A stretch of DNA of 5,616 nt, taken from assembly GCA_903895515.1 (NCBI GenBank), contig CAITUB010000175.1:1-5616 (forward strand), in the 5' to 3' direction. The position numbers were made by a program, and so were the translations under genes. Origin of the DNA: an uncultured Acidimicrobium sp. Its GTDB lineage: Bacteria; Actinomycetota; Acidimicrobiia; Acidimicrobiales; Ilumatobacteraceae. Position 1 is the first letter of the stretch. The number at the start of each line of letters is the position of its first letter. The notes under the pieces were generated by a model, which searched no databases, was not told where the DNA came from, and saw nothing but the letters and a program-made list of their open reading frames with translations. Below, in pieces: positions 1 to 5,118 of the stretch.

Positions 1-753
1 ATTTTTGTGACCCTGGGACTGCATGCTCTTGCAGCATTGCTTGCGCCGTATCTGGGGTTGTCTTCAACCGACGCGCAAGACTCCACCGCTCTATTGCAAG
101 GCCCATCACTTAATCACTGGTTTGGTACAGATGCTTTGGGTCGTGATGTTCTTAGTCGGTTATTGCATGGCGGTCGACCATCCTTGGTGATTGCGTTTGC
201 CGCAACGGCAATTTCGTGTTTTATTGGCATTGTCATTGGTTCGTTGGCGGCTTTGGCTGGTGGATGGATTGACGACGCACTTTCGCGAGTGGTTGACTTT
301 ATGCTCGCTTTACCAACCTTGATACTGCTGTTGTTGATTTCAAGCTTCTTTGGCCAAGATCCACTTGTTTTGAGCTTGGCACTTGGCTTGATGTATGCAT
401 CTCCCATTGCTCGAGTGGCGCGCAGTGCAACCCAAACTTTGTTGGCACGCGACTTCGTGCGTGTTGCGCGATTACAAGGTGGAAGTCAAATCAGCATCCT
501 GTTCGGTGAGGTGTTGCCGAATGTTTGGCGAGTGATGTTTACCGAAGTTGCGATGCAGTTCACCTGGATTTTGTTGGCCTTCAGTTCCCTTTCATTTTTA
601 GGATTAGGCGCAAGTCCGCCGACACCCGAATGGGGATTGATGATCGCTGAGTCGCGTTCGTACATGACCCTAAATCCTCTACTAGTAATTGCTCCGATCA
701 TGATGCTGGCGTCACTCGTGTTGGCAATTCAAGCATTGGTTGATCACGAGTGA
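1..753 (+). CDS. Peptide-type ABC importer permease, DppC/OppC family (5' end cut by window edge)
   Basis: Inner-membrane permease subunit of an importer for peptides or similar substrates (nickel and glutathione systems share the family). The frame is open through base 1, so the true start probably lies upstream. The GTG at 7 falls inside what looks like the first membrane helix, and residue numbers here count from it. The family hallmark NHWFGTDALGRDVLSRLL is at residues 36-53. Hydrophobic segments lie near 59-86, 97-115, 119-137, 183-201 and 223-243. The EAA loop that docks on the ATPase is at about 149-175 (RDFVRVARLQGG then PNVW), and the late family motif PPTPEWGLMIAE is at 204-215. The protein stops at QALVDHE, about 8-10 residues before the usual GDxLRDxLDP-like tail. 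Its stop overlaps the next gene by 4 bases (GTGA), which points to one operon and coupled translation. The family is secure; the substrate cannot be read from the sequence. Confidence 0.93.
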   Translation: MFVTLGLHALAALLAPYLGLSSTDAQDSTALLQGPSLNHWFGTDALGRDVLSRLLHGGRPSLVIAFAATAISCFIGIVIGSLAALAGGWIDDALSRVVDFMLALPTLILLLLISSFFGQDPLVLSLALGLMYASPIARVARSATQTLLARDFVRVARLQGGSQISILFGEVLPNVWRVMFTEVAMQFTWILLAFSSLSFLGLGASPPTPEWGLMIAESRSYMTLNPLLVIAPIMMLASLVLAIQALVDHE

Positions 754-2315
754 ACATGATTACGCCACTTAGGCAATCTCGAGTAGTGGATTTCAGAAAT
801 GTGACAGTACGTGTGAAAACCGAAGATTCGTTAACTCGGCCGATCCTTGAAGCAATTGACTTGCAACTTGATCAGGGGGATACGCTCGGCATTGTCGGCG
901 GCTCGGGAAGTGGAAAATCCACTTTGCTGAGACTTGTGGCGGGTGTGCTCGCGCCGGGTTTGGTGCTCGACCAAGGCGAGATCACTACTAACGGCACTAA
1001 TTTGCTTGACGCATCACCAGCCGAGAGAGAAGCGTTTTATGGAAGTGTTGTTGCGCTAGTTGCACAGTCAATTGGTGAGTCTTTGACGCCACATCTGACA
1101 GTTCTCAGTCATTTTCGAGACACCAACTCTGGCGAGATCGCCAACGATCAGGTACTCGAGTCTCTTGCAGAAGTGGGACTTAGTGGTGAAAAGTATCTGC
1201 ATCGCTACCCACACCAACTTTCTGGTGGTGAACGTCAAAGAGTGCTTCTTGCATTGGCTCTCGTTAGATCACCGCAGTTGTTATTGCTCGACGAGCCGAC
1301 ATCAGCACTTGATGTGAGTATCGGTTCTGAGGTTCTGGCGACGATTAATCGGCTGCAACGCACGCGTGGCTTTGCATTGATATGTGTGAGTCACGATCTT
1401 GGAGTCGTCAGCCAGATTTCGAAGCGCATCGCCGTGATGAATCAGGGAAGAATTGTTGAATTCGGACAAACTTCGCAGGTTTTGCGTTCGCCGTCGCATG
1501 AATACACAAAAGCACTCGTCGGTTCTATGCCGAAACTTGACCAGAGATACCGTGAAGCAGGTTCGCAGAGCAGCGAAACGGTTCTCATGTGCCGTGGATT
1601 GAGCATTGTTCGTGGTCAAAAGACTAAAGCAATTGACTCACTTGATTTAGAAGTCAAGCGTGGTGAAGTCATTGGCATTATCGGCGAGTCGGGTAGCGGT
1701 AAGTCGAGTTTGATGTCAGCGATATGCGGTCTTGTGTCGGTAACAAGTGGTTCATTGCAAGATGGCGATGGTTATGACTTGTCAACAGCACTGCAATTGC
1801 GTCCGCGCGAAGTTCTATCTTCGATTCAGATGGTTTTTCAAAACCCCGACGACTCACTGAACCCGATGTGCACGGTTGCTCAGTCACTTTCGCGATATAC
1901 CAAGGCAACAAAAAGTGAAATGTCCTCTGCGTTGCTATCGGTTGGTCTTGATGAACAATTTCTGGCGCGTTATCCTCACGAGATGTCGGGAGGTGAGAAA
2001 CAACGAACTGCGATCGCTCGGGCTTTGCTTGCCAAGCCAAGACTATTGATTCTTGACGAAGTTACGTCGGCCTTGGATGTGACGGTTCAGGCAGCGGTGA
2101 TGAAGACGCTCTCAGAACTGCAGCGCAAAGTGAATATTGCGATGATTATTGTTTCGCACGACATCGCATTGGTCGCAAGTTTTGTTGATCGTATTCTTGT
2201 TCTGCGCAGTGGCCGACTTATCGAGCAAGGAACGGTTGATGCAGTGATCAACTCTCCTAGCCAGGACTACACACGAAATCTGATTGAAATTTCAGCACAC
2301 CGAGCAGAGTTCTAA
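750..2315 (+). CDS. ABC importer ATPase with two fused nucleotide-binding domains (DppD-DppF type)
   Basis: Cytoplasmic ATPase that powers the importer whose permease precedes it. One 521-residue chain carries both ATP-binding domains, as in E. coli YejF (about 530 residues) and GsiA. Domain 1 has Walker A GGSGSGKST at 50-58, Q-loop Q106, signature LSGGE at 157-161, Walker B LLLLDE at 177-182, D-loop SALD at 185-188 and switch H215. Domain 2 has Walker A GESGSGKSS at 312-320, Q364 in FQNPDDSLNP, signature MSGGE at 412-416, Walker B LLILDE at 432-437, D-loop SALD at 440-443 and H470. All catalytic residues are present in both halves. In domain 2 the Walker B glutamate is followed by Val rather than the usual Pro. 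Domain 1 has SLTP where SLNP is usual. Short peptide-importer-type tails (PSHEY, PSQDY) follow each domain. The start is taken as GTG 750, overlapping the permease stop. ATG 756, with GAG five bases upstream, is a reasonable alternative. Substrate unknown. Confidence 0.95.
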   Translation: MNMITPLRQSRVVDFRNVTVRVKTEDSLTRPILEAIDLQLDQGDTLGIVGGSGSGKSTLLRLVAGVLAPGLVLDQGEITTNGTNLLDASPAEREAFYGSVVALVAQSIGESLTPHLTVLSHFRDTNSGEIANDQVLESLAEVGLSGEKYLHRYPHQLSGGERQRVLLALALVRSPQLLLLDEPTSALDVSIGSEVLATINRLQRTRGFALICVSHDLGVVSQISKRIAVMNQGRIVEFGQTSQVLRSPSHEYTKALVGSMPKLDQRYREAGSQSSETVLMCRGLSIVRGQKTKAIDSLDLEVKRGEVIGIIGESGSGKSSLMSAICGLVSVTSGSLQDGDGYDLSTALQLRPREVLSSIQMVFQNPDDSLNPMCTVAQSLSRYTKATKSEMSSALLSVGLDEQFLARYPHEMSGGEKQRTAIARALLAKPRLLILDEVTSALDVTVQAAVMKTLSELQRKVNIAMIIVSHDIALVASFVDRILVLRSGRLIEQGTVDAVINSPSQDYTRNLIEISAHRAEF

Positions 2316-2337
2316 AACCCAAGCTCAGTAAGGGTTT
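2315..2337 (+). terminator. Possible weak terminator after the transporter operon
   Basis: A 6-bp inverted repeat, AAACCC (2315-2320) and GGGTTT (2332-2337), encloses an 11-base loop right after the transporter stop codon. No T-run follows on the + strand and half of the stem is A-T, so intrinsic termination would be inefficient. Transporter transcripts may read into the recA leader or end by Rho. The call rests on position and the repeat only. Confidence 0.25.
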
Positions 2338-2344
2338 CAAATGC

Positions 2345-2373
2345 TTGACCGAACACCTGTTCGGGGGTAGGGT
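2345..2373 (+). promoter_or_regulatory. recA promoter (-35 TTGACC, -10 TAGGGT)
   Basis: TTGACC (2345-2350) is separated by exactly 17 bases from TAGGGT (2368-2373). This matches a housekeeping sigma-70/SigA promoter with an actinobacterial TANNNT -10. The start of transcription would fall near 2378-2380, giving recA a leader of about 118-120 nt. The SOS box overlaps the -35 and most of the spacer, so bound LexA would block RNA polymerase. I saw no obvious second promoter resembling the DNA-damage promoter recognised by PafBC in mycobacteria. Confidence 0.75.
2349..2364. promoter_or_regulatory. LexA operator (SOS box) of recA
   Basis: CCGAACACCTGTTCGG has perfectly complementary 6-base arms around a 4-base centre. 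Its core GAAC-N4-GTTC is identical to the core of the actinobacterial/Gram-positive LexA box (mycobacterial form TCGAAC-N4-GTTCGA); only the outermost pair differs. It lies across the -35 and spacer of the recA promoter, 133 bases before the start codon. Such placement is expected for LexA repression that is lifted when RecA filaments trigger LexA self-cleavage. The host's LexA gene is not in the window. Confidence 0.88.
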
Positions 2374-2380
2374 CACTACG

Positions 2381-2423
2381 TCCGCTTAGCCAAGTGGATC
2401 CACACATGTGGGTAATAAGCGGG
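2381..2423 (+). promoter_or_regulatory. recA leader hairpin 1, at the predicted mRNA 5' end
   Basis: Arms 2381-2388 (TCCGCTTA) and 2416-2423 (TAAGCGGG) pair over 8 bp with one terminal G-U. Inside, ATCCAC (2398-2403) and GTGGGT (2408-2413) pair over 6 bp with one G-U around an ACAU loop. The two helices are joined by an uneven internal loop of 9 and 2 bases. The DNA also holds a 10-base perfect palindrome, GTGGATCCAC (2394-2403), so protein binding to DNA is an alternative role. The structure starts within about three bases of the predicted transcription start, where a 5' hairpin could protect the mRNA from decay. I do not recognise it as a known riboswitch. Hand-drawn fold; function is inference. 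Confidence 0.45.
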
Positions 2424-2430
2424 GTCAACC

Positions 2431-2459
2431 CTGCGACACCCAACATTTAGGGTGCGCAG
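2431..2459 (+). promoter_or_regulatory. recA leader hairpin 2
   Basis: CTGCG, a bulged A, then CACCC (2431-2441) pair fully with GGGTG-CGCAG (2450-2459): ten Watson-Crick pairs, one bulge at A2436 and an 8-base loop AACATTTA. No T-run follows, so it does not look like a terminator. It ends 38 bases before the recA ATG and leaves the Shine-Dalgarno region unpaired. A smaller GGG-TCAA-CCC hairpin (2422-2431) would compete with the base of this one and of hairpin 1, so a switch between folds is possible. The strength of the pairing is visible; a regulatory role is inference. Confidence 0.5.
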
Positions 2460-2486
2460 TCCACAGGAAAACAGAAGCACAGCGAA

Positions 2487-2492
2487 AGCAGG
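2487..2492 (+). promoter_or_regulatory. Ribosome binding site of recA
   Basis: AGCAGG lies five bases before the ATG at 2498. It is an imperfect match to AGGAGG at normal spacing, and it supports that ATG over the in-frame GTG at 2408. Confidence 0.6.
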
Positions 2493-2497
2493 CAGTT

Positions 2498-3592
2498 ATG
2501 GCAAGCAAAGAGAGCAAGCACCACGAAGTAAAGAACAACTCCAAGGAAGGCAGCGAGCGCCTGAAGGCCCTCGACGCAGCACTTGGCCAGATCGACAAGC
2601 AGTTCGGTAAGGGCTCCATCATGCGCATGGGCGAAAAAGAGTCAATGCGCATCGCCTCAATCCCTACTGGCGCACTCCCTCTCGACATTGCCCTCGGCGT
2701 TGGCGGTTTGCCACGCGGTCGTGTCATCGAAATCTTCGGCCCTGAGTCATCAGGTAAGTCAACGCTTGCAATGCACGTGGTGGCCGAAGCCCAACGCAAC
2801 GGCGGCATCTGCGCCTACGTCGACGCCGAACACGCGCTCGACCCGGTGTATGCAAGCGCCATTGGTGTCGACTGCGACAACCTGCTTATCTCCCAGCCAG
2901 ACACGGGTGAGCAGGCATTGGAAATCACCGACATGTTGGTGCGTTCCGGTTCACTCGACGTCATTGTTATCGACTCGGTGGCAGCACTTACGCCACGCGC
3001 CGAAATTGAAGGCGAAATGGGCGACAGCCACATGGGCTTGCAAGCTCGACTCATGAGTCAGGCATTGCGCAAGCTGACCGCCAACTTGAACAAGAGCGAC
3101 ACCATCCTCATTTTCATTAACCAATTGCGCGAAAAAATTGGTGTCATGTTTGGTTCGCCAGAAACCACCACCGGTGGTCGTGCGCTCAAGTTCTATTCGT
3201 CGGTTCGTCTCGACATTCGTCGTATCGAATCCATTAAAGACGGAGCAGAAGTTGTTGGTTCACGCACACGCGTGAAGGTGGTGAAGAACAAGGTTGCTCC
3301 ACCGTTCCGTCAAGCAGAATTCGACATCATGTACGGCAAGGGAATCAGCCGCGAAGGCGCAGTGCTCGACATGGCAGTGGAATTGAACATTGCCAAGAAG
3401 TCGGGCGCATGGTTTACCTACGAAGGCGAGCAGCTTGGTCAGGGTCGTGAGAACGCAAAGACGTACCTCATTGAAAACCCAGAGATCATGGTGCAAATGG
3501 CCGAAAAGGTTCGTGAAGTGTCGGGTGTTGGTCAGGCAACTGAAGCCCCAGCATTTACCGAAGAAGACGACGAGCCAATCGATCTCGACTAA
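2498..3592 (+). CDS. recA: Recombinase RecA
   Basis: DNA-dependent ATPase that forms filaments on single-stranded DNA, drives homologous strand exchange and stimulates LexA self-cleavage. The protein has 364 residues, normal for the family. The N-terminal helix region (RLKALDAALGQIDKQFGKGS) is at 21-40 after a polar 20-residue tail. Walker A GPESSGKST is at 81-89, the catalytic glutamate is E111 in DAEHALDP, and Walker B VIVIDS is at 155-160. Loop L1 is EIEGEMGDSHMG (169-180) and loop L2 starts at FINQLREKIGVMFGSPETTT (206-225). The tail is acidic (EEDDEPIDLD). ATG 2498 is chosen because of its ribosome site and because the 30 residues added by GTG 2408 are not like RecA and would place the start inside a leader hairpin. 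Many codons end in C, suggesting high expression. An SOS box controls it. No recX follows; a terminator does. Confidence 0.99.
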   Translation: MASKESKHHEVKNNSKEGSERLKALDAALGQIDKQFGKGSIMRMGEKESMRIASIPTGALPLDIALGVGGLPRGRVIEIFGPESSGKSTLAMHVVAEAQRNGGICAYVDAEHALDPVYASAIGVDCDNLLISQPDTGEQALEITDMLVRSGSLDVIVIDSVAALTPRAEIEGEMGDSHMGLQARLMSQALRKLTANLNKSDTILIFINQLREKIGVMFGSPETTTGGRALKFYSSVRLDIRRIESIKDGAEVVGSRTRVKVVKNKVAPPFRQAEFDIMYGKGISREGAVLDMAVELNIAKKSGAWFTYEGEQLGQGRENAKTYLIENPEIMVQMAEKVREVSGVGQATEAPAFTEEDDEPIDLD

Positions 3593-3618
3593 TTCGCGCG
3601 GCTAGTCCGCCACAGTTT

Positions 3619-3665
3619 CCCGCTGGTCAGTGCCTCCGCGCTGGCCGGCGGGGCTGCCATTTTTT
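3619..3665 (+). terminator. Rho-independent terminator after recA
   Basis: A 15-base arm (3619-3633, CCCGCTGGTCAGTGC) pairs without a gap to 3638-3652 (GCGCTGGCCGGCGGG) around a CTCC loop: 12 Watson-Crick and 3 G-U pairs. CAG (3613-3615) and CTG (3654-3656) can extend the stem across a small internal loop. A run of six T follows at 3660-3665. From the main stem the T-run is 7 bases away, or 3 from the extended stem, so efficiency may be below that of a textbook terminator. The three G-U pairs make the hairpin weaker on the opposite strand, consistent with use for recA. Confidence 0.8.
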
Positions 3666-3672
3666 ACGGCGG

Positions 3673-3678
3673 TAAACT
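3673..3678 (+). promoter_or_regulatory. Candidate -10 element for miaB (leaderless or near-leaderless)
   Basis: TAAACT fits the actinobacterial TANNNT -10 and ends 9 bases before the GTG start, so transcription would begin at or within a few bases of the start codon. No convincing -35 lies 16-18 bases upstream; the terminator stem occupies that place. The proposal is attractive because the terminator separates miaB from recA and no good Shine-Dalgarno sequence precedes the GTG. A six-base AT-rich match can still arise by chance. Confidence 0.3.
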
Positions 3679-3687
3679 TGAGCCACT

Positions 3688-5118
3688 GTGACTCGTAAAT
3701 ATGTTGTGCGCACCTTTGGGTGCCAAATGAATGCGCACGACTCCGAGCGAATTTCTGGTTTGCTCGAAGAAGACGGCATGGAAATGGCCGAACACGAAGA
3801 CGACGCCGATGTGGTGGTGTTGAACACCTGCTGTATTCGCGAAAACGCCGACGAGAAGTTGTACGGCACACTTGGCTGGTTGAAGCCGTGGAAAGAAGCC
3901 GGCAAGAGCCTTGGTCGTGAGCGCCAAATTGTTGTTGCTGGGTGCTTGGCGCAGAAAGACAAAGAAGTGGTGCGTGAAAAAGCACCGTATGTAGACGTAG
4001 TGATGGGCACGCACAACGTGCACCGCGCCATTGACCTGCTCGACATGGCTTCGGTTCGTGGTGGCATTACTGAAATTTTCGACGAAGCCGTCATTGACGA
4101 TCACGCGTTGTTCCCAAGTGCTTTGCCTGTAAAGCGTGAGCGTTCATATAACGCGTGGGTCACTATTCAGATTGGTTGCGACAACAGTTGCACCTATTGC
4201 ATCGTGCCAAGTGTGCGTGGCGAAGAGATCTCACGTCCGTTTGACGACATCGTTGCTGAAGTGCAGGGGTTGACCGCACAGGGTGTTACCGAGATTTCAT
4301 TGCTTGGCCAAAACGTAAATAGCTATGGCCGTGACCTCTCGTTGGCAAAGAAGCGCGGGGGAGATTTGGACGTTCGTGTACGACCGCAGTTTGCCGAGTT
4401 GTTGCGTGCTGTTGGTTCAGTAGAAGGCGTGCGTCGCGTGCGTTACGTAAGCCCGCATCCGAAGGACATGAACTTGGAAACGTTGCAGGCAATGGCCGAC
4501 ACCGCTGCGGTATGCGAACACCTGCACTATCCATTGCAGTCGGGTTCAGACCGCGTGTTGTCACTGATGCATCGTGGTTACACAGCAGAGCGGTACTTGT
4601 CGCGCATGCAAGAAGCCCGCGCACTTATTCCCGACCTTGCAGTAACCACAGACATCATCGTTGGGTTCCCAGGCGAGACAGAAGACGACTTCTTGCGCAG
4701 CATGGAAGTTGCAGCAGAGGCGCAATTCGATGCCGCCTATTTGTACATCTTCTCTCCGCGTGAAGGGACTGCTGCAGCGCTCATGACCGATGACTATTGC
4801 GACCCTGCGGTGGTGTCGCAGCGCTATGACCGATTGAAAGTGGTTCTCGATCATTCAGCAGTGCAAAAGCACCGCGAACGCATTGGCCGCACTGAAGAAG
4901 TGATTGTTGAAGGCCGCAACAAGCGCGACGAAGAAAAGTGGACTGGGCGCACACGCCAAAACAAGTTGGTGCACTTTGCAAGCGATGAAATGCTGCGGGT
5001 AGGTCAATACGCAATGGTGGAAATTCACGACGCCGCACGCTTCCACTTATCTGGAGTGCTCACCGAAGTTGGCGAAATGCCAACACACAAAGTGCGATTG
5101 TCGGTGCAGTCAGTATGA
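3688..5118 (+). CDS. miaB: tRNA-2-methylthio-N6-dimethylallyladenosine synthase MiaB
   Basis: Radical-SAM methylthiotransferase that converts i6A37 to ms2i6A37 in tRNAs reading codons that start with U, using two [4Fe-4S] clusters and SAM. The 476 residues match the family. The N-terminal cluster domain has C12 (FGCQMN), C48 (NTCCIRENA) and C86 (VAGCLAQK). The radical-SAM motif CDNSCTYC supplies C164, C168 and C171. Later family signatures are LGQNVNSYG (206-214), YPLQSGSD (281-288) and TDIIVGFPGET (321-331). A TRAM RNA-binding domain covers roughly 398-465. C49, next to cluster ligand C48, is an extra cysteine. GTG 3688 is the start: an in-frame TGA at 3679-3681 excludes anything longer, and the next Met (residue 14) would lose C12. 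Only a weak GAG precedes it. The stop overlaps the miaA start (ATGA). The neighbouring miaA makes its substrate. Confidence 0.98.
   Translation: MTRKYVVRTFGCQMNAHDSERISGLLEEDGMEMAEHEDDADVVVLNTCCIRENADEKLYGTLGWLKPWKEAGKSLGRERQIVVAGCLAQKDKEVVREKAPYVDVVMGTHNVHRAIDLLDMASVRGGITEIFDEAVIDDHALFPSALPVKRERSYNAWVTIQIGCDNSCTYCIVPSVRGEEISRPFDDIVAEVQGLTAQGVTEISLLGQNVNSYGRDLSLAKKRGGDLDVRVRPQFAELLRAVGSVEGVRRVRYVSPHPKDMNLETLQAMADTAAVCEHLHYPLQSGSDRVLSLMHRGYTAERYLSRMQEARALIPDLAVTTDIIVGFPGETEDDFLRSMEVAAEAQFDAAYLYIFSPREGTAAALMTDDYCDPAVVSQRYDRLKVVLDHSAVQKHRERIGRTEEVIVEGRNKRDEEKWTGRTRQNKLVHFASDEMLRVGQYAMVEIHDAARFHLSGVLTEVGEMPTHKVRLSVQSV

Noticed and set aside
2431..2459. Leader hairpin 2 as an intrinsic terminator
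   Set aside because: No T-run follows the stem; the downstream bases are A- and C-rich.
2408..2497. 30-residue N-terminal extension of RecA from an in-frame GTG at 2408
   Set aside because: The residues do not resemble RecA, the GTG lies in a leader hairpin without a ribosome site, and ATG 2498 has AGCAGG five bases upstream and gives a normal-length protein.
2583..3056. 157-codon + strand reading frame inside recA
   Set aside because: Out-of-frame shadow of a highly conserved gene; rich in Ser, Pro and Cys with no recognisable domain.
3602..4104. Three overlapping minus-strand reading frames (127-155 codons) over the recA-miaB junction
   Set aside because: They cover the terminator and the conserved N-terminal domain of miaB, show no domain or ribosome site, and are best explained as shadows of biased codon use.
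4515..4527. CGAACACCTG, identical to ten bases of the recA SOS box, inside miaB
   Set aside because: The second half-site is missing (GCAC instead of GTTCG) and the bases encode the conserved residues CEHLH before YPLQSGSD, so it is a chance match.
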